Positions 1-6,040 of a stretch of DNA of 6,040 nucleotides are shown piece after piece. The stretch comes from JBLIKP01 sp047635375. GTDB lineage: Bacteria; Bacteroidota; Bacteroidia; Sphingobacteriales; Sphingobacteriaceae. The position numbers and the translations under genes were made by a program. The notes under the pieces are model-generated. The model worked only from the letters and a program-made list of their open reading frames with translations. It ran no database searches and had not been told where the DNA came from. The stretch is from assembly GCA_047635375.1 (NCBI GenBank), contig JBLIKP010000117.1, positions 1-6,040 of the forward strand. The letters run 5' to 3'. Each line of letters opens with the position of its first letter. The stretch's first letter is position 1.

Positions 1-463
1 GTGCACCTCTTTTATGATAATATTCTGAGCGAATTTCTGGTGGAAGTTTGTAATTACCAATCGACTTTTTCTTAGCCGCATGATCAAACCCATCGCTATC
101 ACCTCCTTGAATCATAAATTTGGGAACAACTCTATAAAAAACAGTATTGTCGTAATAACCTAACTTGGAAAGGTAAATGAAGTTTGCTCGATGAAGGGGA
201 GTGTTGTCGTACAAACGGACCTTTAAATCTCCTTGGGGAGTGGATATTTTAACAATTTGTTCTGGATTAGATTTTTCAAAATCTGTTAAAAAATCAACAA
301 TATTGTCGGAAATTAATCGCTCCGGAGCCTTTTTTTTCTTTTTCACATTCACTTCCACAGGAAGAGTTTTCTGCGTAGAAACGCTCGGTTTTTGCGAATT
401 CTGGCAAGAAAAGGTAAAAAACAACATGAACAACGGCATAAATCGGTAAAGAAAGTATTTCAT
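1..463 (-). CDS. Cyclophilin-type peptidyl-prolyl isomerase, lipoprotein, 3' end outside window
   Basis: This gene probably encodes a peptidyl-prolyl cis-trans isomerase that assists protein folding in the periplasm or at a membrane surface. The first 154 residues are visible; the C-terminal part of the cyclophilin barrel is beyond the left edge. Residues 1-20 form a lipoprotein signal: K2, a hydrophobic stretch rich in F, L and M, then TFSC with C20 as the likely lipidated cysteine. Residues 21-65 are a polar linker with five lysines in a row (41-45). The cyclophilin fold starts near residue 70. The core motif FYRVVPKFMIQGGD (109-122) supplies R111, F116, M117 and Q119, matching human cyclophilin A R55, F60, M61 and Q63. 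The visible end, with IRSEYYHKRGA, is typical of the family. The ATG at 461-463 was chosen because it gives the complete lipoprotein signal. No Shine-Dalgarno or clear promoter motif precedes it. It diverges from the secreted protein at 627. The family assignment is firm; the substrate is unknown. Confidence 0.92.
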   Translation of the reverse strand, partial: MKYFLYRFMPLFMLFFTFSCQNSQKPSVSTQKTLPVEVNVKKKKKAPERLISDNIVDFLTDFEKSNPEQIVKISTPQGDLKVRLYDNTPLHRANFIYLSKLGYYDNTVFYRVVPKFMIQGGDSDGFDHAAKKKSIGNYKLPPEIRSEYYHKRGA

Positions 464-554
464 TATGTGAGTTGCTCGATGTAATTAAAATAATGATTTG
501 GAATTGGGAAGGCTGAAGGTCCGTAATATTTCTCTTTTTTTTAAATAAATGCCT

Positions 555-562
555 GACTTTTG
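555..562 (+). promoter_or_regulatory. Candidate Bacteroidota -7 promoter element
   Basis: The octamer gacttttg matches the Bacteroidota -7 consensus TAnnTTTG at five of its six fixed positions (the first T is G). It lies in the 163-bp divergent spacer (464-626) and would give a leader of about 55-60 bases for the gene at 627. No TTG-type -33 element is present at the expected distance; that stretch is T-rich. The rest of the spacer shows no strong hairpin, repeat or small gene, and I found no promoter for the leftward isomerase. This is a motif match only. Confidence 0.3.
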
Positions 563-626
563 CAGTTTAAACCCCAATTGTAAATCTGAACTATTACCTT
601 TAAGATCCCACTGATAAATTTAAAAC

Positions 627-2855
627 ATGAAAAAATACCTTTATTTTCTTCCCTTAGTTTTCCTTTTTAACTCCGTTTTGGCTTTACCCGGCGATACTAC
701 AATTGTTAGATCCCATGATAAAGTTTTATGGGATTGGTATGGGAATAAAGATAATTGGGTGAAATTTCCCGATGCTTCCACTTCCTATCACAAGGTATTA
801 ATGAGGTACACTTTAGGTTGCCCAACAACAGGATGTAGCGAATGGGATTATTCCACGAAAATTGAACTTAGACATCGCCCTGGTGCAACCGACTCAGTTT
901 TGAGAAAGGACCCTAAATTTAAAGTGGATGGAAATGAGGTTGATTCTGTTTACCTGTCCAACGATACTACATGGTCTACTTTCTATAATCAAACTTCAAC
1001 CGTAACCGACAGCATAGTTAATACTCCATATAAAATTCATCTATACCAGGATGAAGGAAATACCAAAACAATCACTGATTCAGTTTCTGCTTGGAAATCA
1101 AACTATTACAATTACTATTTTGATAATCTAGGTAATGTGACCGATTCAGTTTTTGTAGCCTCTGACTCGCTTTGGAAATTGACTTATCATGAATATTATG
1201 AAAGTTTTGAAGTCGTGGAGAATATGGAGCTAGGGAGAGTTATCACTCCCTATGCTGGAAACTACCCAAATACATGGGAGAATTCTTGGATTTTCGATGT
1301 TACTGATTTTGTTCATTTACTAAAGGATTCCACTGAAATCAGAGCATTCTATGGTGGCTGGCAAAACGGATTTACAATAACTCTCGATTTCATTTTTATT
1401 GAGGGAACACCGGTTAGAAATGTAATTGATATTAAAAATGTTTACAGCAGTGGGGGAGGCGGATTTCAATATGGAAACGCCAATCGTACGATTGAAACAT
1501 GGCTAACTGAAAAGAAATTAAAAATTGCTGAGGAAGCGGTGATGGCAAAAATTAGGGTTACCCATTCTGGTCATTCATTTGGAGGCGCTGAGAACTGTGC
1601 TGAGTTTTGTCCAAAAAATTATCACCTAAATATAAACGGGAAAAAAGAATTCACCCAATTAGTATGGCGAGATGATTGCGGAAAAAACCCTATTTACAAC
1701 CAAGGAGGAACGTGGCTTTATAACCGAGCAAACTGGTGCCCGGGAGACATTGCAATTATCCGTGAGCATGATTTAAGTCCATTTATTACCGCAGGAGATT
1801 CCATAGCAATCGATATGGATATGGATCCTTATACTTATTCTGGTGGAGCAGGTTTTCATCCTAATTACATCATTGAAAGTCAGCTAGTAACCTATGGCGC
1901 TCAGAATTTTGTAAATGACGCTTCGGTGGAAGATATTATGGCTCCTACCAACGACTTTAAGTACAATAGAACTAACCCTGTTTGTAATAATGCCATTGTA
2001 AAAATTAAAAATAATGGGAGTGCCGATTTAATTTCTGTTGATATTGATTACGGGATAAAAGGAGGAGAGGTTTTTACTCATACTTGGACCGGTACCCTGA
2101 AATTTTTAGAAGAGGCAATTGTTGAAATCCCAACTGCCGGAATAGGGTTCTGGTCTGGTAGAACTTCCGATTATTTTGAAGTAAGCGTTAAAAACCCAAA
2201 TGGTGAAACCGATGAGTTTGAATTCAACAACACTATTGGAACTGGATTTGATATTCCTCCAGTAATTAAGAAAACATTAATTCTAGATGTGGTAACCAAC
2301 AATCAAGGATATGAAACTAGCTGGGATTTAGTAAATGACGAAGGTATTGTTATTTACAAAGGACAAGACCTCGGGAATAATAAACAAAGCAGGGATACAT
2401 TAGAATTGGATCCTGGGTGTTATACTTTTACTATCCGTGATTCAGGGTGTGACGGGCTTTCTTTCTTTGCCAATAGTGATGGGTCGGGAGTTGCTCGATT
2501 AAGAGAAGTTGGTGGTGGGGTAATCCGTACTTTTAACCCTGACTTTGGTTGTGAGTTAAGTCAAAGCTTTACGCAGAATATGACCCTTGATGTCCCACAA
2601 ATGGAAACCTTTGGAGATGTAATGGTCTTCCCAAATCCAAGTAATGGGAATTTCAAGCTTGACGTGGTTTTGCCGTCGGTAAATGATATTTATATCGATG
2701 TGCTTGATGCTCAAGGGAAGCTTATTCATTCAAAGCAAGTAGCAAATGTCCAGGCGGATGTCATTCCGATGGATTACAACCTGCCTTCCGGAATTTACAT
2801 GGTTAGGATTCAATCTGAAAATGAAAACTTCTTGAGAAGAATTGTGATTAAATAA
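627..2855 (+). CDS. Secreted PNGase F-like protein with T9SS type A sorting domain
   Basis: A 742-residue protein, probably exported by Sec and then by T9SS to the surface or medium. A signal peptide spans residues 1 to about 19 (KK, hydrophobic core, VLA). Residues 25-425 match the two beta domains of PNGase F, which removes N-glycans from asparagine. All three PNGase F disulfides have counterparts: C65-C70, C324-C328 and C351-C371. D74 in CSEWD matches catalytic D60, E326 in CAEFC matches E206, and R367 matches R248. However, G243 stands where E118 is expected, R61 is replaced by Y75, and an insertion of about 110 residues (85-195) follows the first catalytic motif. Residues 431-542 look like a CARDB-type Ig-like module. 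Residues 549-650 resemble the CYTFTI-x-DS-x-x-DG beta module of many T9SS proteins. Residues 662-742 are the sorting domain (FPNPSNGNF, LPSGIYMVRI, terminal IVIK). The ATG lacks a Shine-Dalgarno. N-glycan cleavage is plausible but not assured; a glycan-binding or altered amidase role is possible. Confidence 0.9.
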   Translation: MKKYLYFLPLVFLFNSVLALPGDTTIVRSHDKVLWDWYGNKDNWVKFPDASTSYHKVLMRYTLGCPTTGCSEWDYSTKIELRHRPGATDSVLRKDPKFKVDGNEVDSVYLSNDTTWSTFYNQTSTVTDSIVNTPYKIHLYQDEGNTKTITDSVSAWKSNYYNYYFDNLGNVTDSVFVASDSLWKLTYHEYYESFEVVENMELGRVITPYAGNYPNTWENSWIFDVTDFVHLLKDSTEIRAFYGGWQNGFTITLDFIFIEGTPVRNVIDIKNVYSSGGGGFQYGNANRTIETWLTEKKLKIAEEAVMAKIRVTHSGHSFGGAENCAEFCPKNYHLNINGKKEFTQLVWRDDCGKNPIYNQGGTWLYNRANWCPGDIAIIREHDLSPFITAGDSIAIDMDMDPYTYSGGAGFHPNYIIESQLVTYGAQNFVNDASVEDIMAPTNDFKYNRTNPVCNNAIVKIKNNGSADLISVDIDYGIKGGEVFTHTWTGTLKFLEEAIVEIPTAGIGFWSGRTSDYFEVSVKNPNGETDEFEFNNTIGTGFDIPPVIKKTLILDVVTNNQGYETSWDLVNDEGIVIYKGQDLGNNKQSRDTLELDPGCYTFTIRDSGCDGLSFFANSDGSGVARLREVGGGVIRTFNPDFGCELSQSFTQNMTLDVPQMETFGDVMVFPNPSNGNFKLDVVLPSVNDIYIDVLDAQGKLIHSKQVANVQADVIPMDYNLPSGIYMVRIQSENENFLRRIVIK
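888..1202 (+). repeat. Degenerate ~22-residue protein repeat inside the PNGase F-like domain
   Basis: Five copies of the core [TV]-D-S-[VI] begin at residues 88, 105, 127, 150 and 172 of the protein, spaced 17, 22, 23 and 22 residues apart. The best pair is residues 102-122 against 169-189. Aligned without gaps it shares G, N, D, S, V, D, W and Y (8 of 21) plus several conservative changes. The DNA still shows relatedness: accgactcagtttt at 888-901 differs by one base from accgattcagtttt at 1140-1153. The segment is rich in Tyr, Trp and Asp. It coincides with the insertion relative to PNGase F, so it probably forms added beta hairpins on the N-terminal domain. Confidence 0.55.
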
Positions 2856-2870
2856 TCAACCAGTATAAAT

Positions 2871-2906
2871 AAAAAAAGGAGCTTCATTTTTGAAGCTCCT
2901 TTTTTT
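2871..2906. terminator. Bidirectional Rho-independent terminator between convergent genes
   Basis: A perfect 16-bp inverted repeat (arms 2871-2886 and 2891-2906) closes a TTTT loop. The GC-containing core is GGAGCTTCA, and the outer seven pairs are A on the left and T on the right. Either strand therefore gives a stem followed by a U tract. It lies 15 bases after the stop of the secreted protein gene and overlaps the proC stop codon (2905-2907) coming from the other side, so it can end transcripts of both. Confidence 0.93.
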
Positions 2907-3702
2907 ATGGCTTAATTTTTTTGAAGGATGCTCGAATTCCTTTTATTAGGGAGGAACTAAATCCGCTATGCTCCATTTCGTTTAGACCTTCAATGGTACA
3001 ACCTTGAGGAGTGGTTACTTTGTCTATTTCGTGTTCTGGATGATTTCCATTTTTTAGTAGAAGCCCCGCTGCACCTTTTACAGTTTGCGCCGAAATTAAC
3101 TGTGATGTTTTAGCATCGAAACCCGTTTGTATTCCACCTTGGGATGAGGCGCGTATGTAGCGTAGTGCAAATGCAATTCCGCAAGCTCCAAGCACTGTAG
3201 CCGCATCCATTAATTCTTCATCGATAATTACAGTTATTCCAAGATTGTCGAATAAGTCCTTCACAGGATCTTTCAAATCCTTAGCTGCCGAATTTAGGCA
3301 CATGCACGTCATAGATTCCCGAATGGCAATTGCGGTATTAGGCATTGCTCTTAGGATTGGAATTTCGGTGCCTACCGTGTTTTCCATTTGCTCCATACTT
3401 ACTCCTGTGATTGTGGAGATTAATGCATGGCGAGATTTATCCAAAAATGGGGTGATTTGGACAAGAATGGCGTCAATTTGCTTCGGCTTTACCGCTAAAA
3501 TTATCCAATCTGAAGATTTTACGGCCTCATCGTTGGAGGAAGTGGCGTTGAAGCCTTTTTCTTATAATTCAGCCAGAGCCAATGAATTTCTACGTGTCAA
3601 CGTGATTTCACTGGCTTTAAAGTTTCCTGACTCTACTAACCCTTGGGCTATTGATAATCCTAGATTTCCTGCGCCAATGATGGCAATTTTTGGTTGGGAC
3701 AT
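2905..3702 (-). pseudogene. proC: Pyrroline-5-carboxylate reductase interrupted by one in-frame TAA
   Basis: P5C reductase catalyses the last step of proline synthesis: reduction of 1-pyrroline-5-carboxylate with NAD(P)H in the cytoplasm. Read from the ATG at 3700-3702, the frame gives 265 codons before the final stop, the normal family length. It shows the Rossmann motif GAGNLG (10-15), ILAVKPKQ, RAMPNTAIAI, and the C-terminal signature region TTPQGCTIEGLNEME. Codon 47 (3562-3564) is TAA, between LALAEL and EKGFNA. Both sides are in the same frame, so this is a nonsense change and not a frameshift. Only 46 residues would be made normally; a distal ORF from TTG at 3444 lacks the nucleotide-binding half. 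TAA is a true stop elsewhere in the window, which argues against codon reassignment. Readthrough or a sequence error cannot be excluded. An in-frame ATG at 3706-3708 would add two residues. The family is certain; whether the gene is dead is less so. Confidence 0.85.
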
Positions 3703-3708
3703 TTGCAT

Positions 3709-3744
3709 AAAAAAATACCTGCTAGAAATATATTCTAACAGGTA
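3709..3744 (-). terminator. Hairpin plus T7 directly before proC: terminator or attenuator
   Basis: Read on the minus strand, the arms 3744-3733 and 3727-3716 form a 12-bp stem with a single G-U wobble around a five-base AT loop. Seven T residues follow (3715-3709). On the plus strand the same position would be a C-A mismatch and no T tract follows, so the element is oriented leftward. It starts 25 bases after the DUF2911 stop codon, so it could end that transcript. It finishes exactly one base before the ATG at 3708, so any proC transcript starting upstream must pass through it. Confidence 0.7.
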
Positions 3745-3769
3745 CGTAAAGATAGAAAATGTGTTTCAA

Positions 3770-4318
3770 TTAACCTTTGGTGGAAATTGATATTGCCACA
3801 ATTAAATGCTCCCACATAAGGCTTATAACACCCTCGTCGTTTTTCATTTTCATTTTGAAGGTCATGTTTTCTACCATGTCTTCATTTTCTTCGGCCGCAA
3901 CTTGAACTCTTAATACGTCTTTTGATTCGTCGTATTTTCCTGCTCCCCATTGCTCTGCTTCGCTGTTGAAAATCACGGTCCACATATCTTCCGAAGGAAT
4001 GGTGAAGATTGAATAAGTTCCGGCAGCTAATTTTTTTCCTTCAACCATAATGTCCTTGGTCACTTTAATTGTGGTGGCATTATTTGCTCCCGTGCGCCAA
4101 ACTTTATCGAAAGGCACTAATTCACCCCAAACCGTGCGTTCGCGGACAGCTGGTGAATGGTAGTTGATGTTAATTGCAGTGCCGTTTGAGAAATTCAGGT
4201 TAGCCTCCGCTGCTGGGCTTTTCATTTTCTTGTCTTGGGCTTGCGCCGATGGACTAACTGCTAGGAATGCAAAAGCCACTAAGGCTAATGCGCTGAAAAA
4301 TTTGATTGTTAATTTCAT
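3770..4318 (-). CDS. DUF2911 family periplasmic protein
   Basis: A 182-residue protein of the DUF2911 family, which is common in Bacteroidota and has no established biochemical role that I know of. Residues 1-27 are a Sec signal peptide: K2, K6, a long A/L/F core and an AQA cleavage site before QDKK. There is no lipobox cysteine, so the mature protein is probably soluble in the periplasm. The family pattern is clear: INYHSPAVRERTVWGELVPF (51-70), then KVWRTGANNATTI (72-84), VEGKKLAAGTYSIFTIP (92-108), a WTVIFN strand (112-117) and DVLRVQV (134-140). The visible length is ordinary for the family, and nothing is missing. The ATG at 4316-4318 gives the complete signal peptide; no Shine-Dalgarno is seen. 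It lies 83 bases downstream of the mutS stop in the same direction with no terminator between them, so some co-transcription is possible. A hairpin with a T tract follows it. The family call is strong; the function is unknown. Confidence 0.93.
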   Translation of the reverse strand: MKLTIKFFSALALVAFAFLAVSPSAQAQDKKMKSPAAEANLNFSNGTAININYHSPAVRERTVWGELVPFDKVWRTGANNATTIKVTKDIMVEGKKLAAGTYSIFTIPSEDMWTVIFNSEAEQWGAGKYDESKDVLRVQVAAEENEDMVENMTFKMKMKNDEGVISLMWEHLIVAISISTKG

Positions 4319-4339
4319 AAGATTGAATTTTGATGCTAT

Positions 4340-4347
4340 TAAATGTA
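4340..4347 (-). promoter_or_regulatory. Candidate -7 element for the DUF2911 gene
   Basis: On the minus strand this reads TACATTTA, which matches the Bacteroidota -7 consensus TAnnTTTG at all fixed positions but the last. It lies 21 bases before the ATG at 4318, in the spacer after mutS, and would give a short leader of about 15 bases. No TTG-type -33 element is seen at the usual distance, so this is weak evidence for an independent promoter. Confidence 0.25.
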
Positions 4348-4401
4348 ATCGCTACAGCCCATTGTAAAAGACTTGTGCGCGTAATATTATTGCTATGTTA
4401 A

Positions 4402-6040
4402 TTAATCCTTTTTAAGTAATTGCTGAATTTCATGGAGCTTCATCATGGCGTCAATAGGGGTGAGGGTGTTAAGCTCTAAATTGATTAACATCTCTTTTAT
4501 TTGCGCCAATTTTGGATCGTCAAGGCTAAAAATGCTGAGCTGCATTTCTTCGCTTTTCTTATTTGGTCGAGGTTTTTTTCCTGTGTCGCCGTGTGATCTT
4601 TGTTCTTCAAGCTCTGCAAGAATCTTTTCCGATCTTTCAATTACAGTAACCGGCATTCCTGCAAGTTTTGCCACATGGATTCCAAAGCTGTGCTCACTGC
4701 CACCTTTTTTCAGCTTGCGCAGAAAGACAATCTTTTTGTCGGCTTCTTTTATTGAAACGTTAAAGTTTTTTATCCGCGGAAGCTCATTAGCCATCTCATT
4801 TAACTCATGGTAATGAGTAGCGAATAATGTTTTTGCCTTGGCCAAGGGATGATTATGGATGAACTCCGCTATGCTCCAGGCAAGCGATATGCCATCGTAG
4901 GTGCTTGTTCCACGACCAATTTCGTCAAGAAGGATTAAACTACGGTCCGAAATGTTGTTCAGGATACTGGCAGTTTCGTTCATCTCCACCATAAAGGTCG
5001 ACTCGCCACTTGAAATATTATCGGAGGCACCCACACGCGTGAAAACCTTGTCGACTATCCCCAAAGTAGCCTTTGAAGCTGGGACGAAACATCCCATTTG
5101 CGCCATAATCGAGATAAGCGCTGTTTGTCGCAACACCGCCGACTTACCACTCATGTTGGGTCCGGTGATTATCAAAACCTGTTGGTCGTCGCGGTCAAGG
5201 TAAATATCGTTGGGGATGTAGGGCTCGTCAATAGGAAGCTGACATTCGATAACGGGGTGTCGTCCGTTTTTTATGTCGATAATCATGCTATTGTCAACTA
5301 GCGGTTTCGAATATTTCTTATCCCTTGAAATTGATGCAAATGAAAGCAGACAGTCGATGTTTGCAATTATATGCGCATTTACCTGGATGGGTTGAATGTA
5401 CTGGGCAAGCGAGATTACAAGATCTGTATAGATTTGTGTTTCCAACGCTAAGATGCGTTCCTCAGCACTTAAGATTTTTTCTTCGTAGACTTTAAGTTCG
5501 TCGGTGATGTAGCGTTCAGCATTAACCAGTGTTTGCTTGCGAATCCATTCTTCAGGAACTTGGTCTTTGTATTTGTTTGTTACCTCAAGGTAGTAGCCGA
5601 ATACGTTGTTGAAAGCAACTTTTAAAGAAGTTATTCCAGTCCTTTCAATTTCTCTTTTCTGGATTTGAAGGAGGTAGTCTTTTCCTGAAAAGGCAAGGCT
5701 ACGAAGATCGTCAAGTTCTTCGTTTATTCCATCGGAAATCACGTTTCCTTTGTTAAGCATGGCCGAGGGATCGTCCATAAGCTCACGGTCAATCTTCTCG
5801 ATAATCTTGGTAGATGGATTTATTCCGTCGGCAAGTTCGATTAGATGATCGTTCTTGGTTTCCATGGAAAGCTCTTTCACCTTGTTGCATGCGATAAGTG
5901 AGCGCTTAAGCTGGACAACTTCCTTGGGGCTAACTTTGGCTAGTGCAACCTTTGATATAAGTCGTTCCAGATCGCCAACTTCGTGGATAGATTCTCGGCA
6001 AGTGTCCGCCTTAGCGAAATTCTTCACGAAATATTCAACT
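4402..6040 (-). CDS. mutS: DNA mismatch repair ATPase MutS, 5' end outside window
   Basis: MutS recognises mismatched or looped bases and, with ATP, starts repair through MutL. The visible 545 residues cover part of core domain III, the clamp and the ATPase domain. The N-terminal mismatch-binding and connector domains, roughly 320 residues in typical MutS, lie past the right edge. The frame stays open to the edge, so the GTG at 6027 is not the start. Numbered from the first whole codon: GDLERLISKVAL (22-33) is core; the clamp spans about 100-235; Walker A is GPNMSGKS (293-300, 5140-5163); the signature is around SSGESTFMVEM (343-353); Walker B is LILLDE (368-373); THYHE (408-412) follows; then a helix-turn-helix dimerisation region (about 445-480). 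A QLSIF pentapeptide (500-504, 4528-4542) fits the beta-clamp binding motif QL[SD]LF. No defect is seen in the visible part. The MutS1 type is supported by its similarity throughout to bacterial MutS and the absence of an Smr domain. Confidence 0.97.
   Translation of the reverse strand, partial: VEYFVKNFAKADTCRESIHEVGDLERLISKVALAKVSPKEVVQLKRSLIACNKVKELSMETKNDHLIELADGINPSTKIIEKIDRELMDDPSAMLNKGNVISDGINEELDDLRSLAFSGKDYLLQIQKREIERTGITSLKVAFNNVFGYYLEVTNKYKDQVPEEWIRKQTLVNAERYITDELKVYEEKILSAEERILALETQIYTDLVISLAQYIQPIQVNAHIIANIDCLLSFASISRDKKYSKPLVDNSMIIDIKNGRHPVIECQLPIDEPYIPNDIYLDRDDQQVLIITGPNMSGKSAVLRQTALISIMAQMGCFVPASKATLGIVDKVFTRVGASDNISSGESTFMVEMNETASILNNISDRSLILLDEIGRGTSTYDGISLAWSIAEFIHNHPLAKAKTLFATHYHELNEMANELPRIKNFNVSIKEADKKIVFLRKLKKGGSEHSFGIHVAKLAGMPVTVIERSEKILAELEEQRSHGDTGKKPRPNKKSEEMQLSIFSLDDPKLAQIKEMLINLELNTLTPIDAMMKLHEIQQLLKKD

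Noticed and set aside
330..343. T8-C-T5 tract (A8 on the coding strand) in the lipoprotein gene as a possible phase-variation site.
   Set aside because: It simply encodes five lysines in a linker. A run of eight is not exceptional in AT-rich DNA, and the frame is intact on both sides.
201..449. An 82-codon open frame on the plus strand.
   Set aside because: It is antisense to the cyclophilin lipoprotein, whose active-site motif is unmistakable; a run of five F comes from the opposite-strand lysine codons.
184..2500. The 10-mer ttgctcgatg at 184-193 and 472-481, with a close copy at 2491-2500.
   Set aside because: The copies lie in unrelated contexts (two coding, one intergenic), without regular spacing or extended similarity, and are best explained by chance.
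3562..3564. Programmed recoding or an alternative genetic code at the proC TAA.
   Set aside because: The PNGase F-like, DUF2911 and mutS genes all end in TAA at their expected family ends, so TAA works as a stop. There is no TGA for selenocysteine, and the frame does not change, so frameshifting is not needed.
3245..3790. A 181-codon open frame on the plus strand, antisense to proC.
   Set aside because: It is longer than the sense ORF only because the sense frame is broken by the TAA. Its translation shows no recognisable family, it crosses the leftward hairpin and runs into the DUF2911 gene, whereas the minus strand shows clear P5C reductase motifs.
4164..4367. A 67-codon open frame on the plus strand.
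   Set aside because: It is antisense to the signal peptide region of the DUF2911 gene and has no independent support.
4382..4389. The palindrome taatatta between mutS and the DUF2911 gene as a terminator or operator.
   Set aside because: It is short, purely AT, and has no T tract placed for termination in the leftward direction.
4445..5301. Three plus-strand open frames of 122, 100 and 67 codons.
   Set aside because: All lie opposite the conserved MutS coding sequence and overlap each other; none has a recognisable domain.

Overview
The window looks like chromosomal DNA of a member of the Bacteroidota, probably close to the Flavobacteriia. The reasons are: a secreted protein ending in a type IX secretion (T9SS) type A sorting domain, a DUF2911 protein (a family common in this phylum), a P5C reductase and MutS whose motifs look like the Bacteroidota forms, AT-rich spacers, and genes without Shine-Dalgarno sequences. 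I found no tRNA, rRNA, CRISPR array, insertion sequence, integrase or phage gene.

Layout. At the left edge, on the minus strand, is the N-terminal part of a cyclophilin-type peptidyl-prolyl isomerase lipoprotein (up to 463), cut by the window. A 163-bp divergent spacer separates it from a 742-residue secreted protein on the plus strand (627-2855). That protein carries the two-domain fold of peptide-N-glycosidase F (PNGase F), followed by accessory beta modules and a T9SS sorting domain. A perfect 16-bp hairpin with A and T tracts (2871-2906) serves as a terminator for both converging genes. Three leftward genes fill the rest. The first is a pyrroline-5-carboxylate reductase (proC, 2905-3702) interrupted by one in-frame TAA. 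The second is a periplasmic DUF2911 protein (3770-4318). The third is the C-terminal two thirds of the mismatch repair ATPase MutS (4402 to the right edge).

The genes do not form an obvious pathway: they mix housekeeping (mutS, proC) with envelope or secreted proteins. The points most worth a second look are these. (1) proC has a nonsense codon at position 47 while the frame is kept on both sides. (2) A terminator-like hairpin plus T7 ends at the base before the first proC ATG, which suggests termination of the DUF2911 transcript or attenuation of proC. (3) The PNGase F-like protein keeps the three disulfides and two of the three key acidic residues but has Gly in place of the third. (4) The same protein has an insertion of about 110 residues built from a degenerate repeat of about 22 residues. 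I see no convincing evidence for a wholly new multi-gene system.
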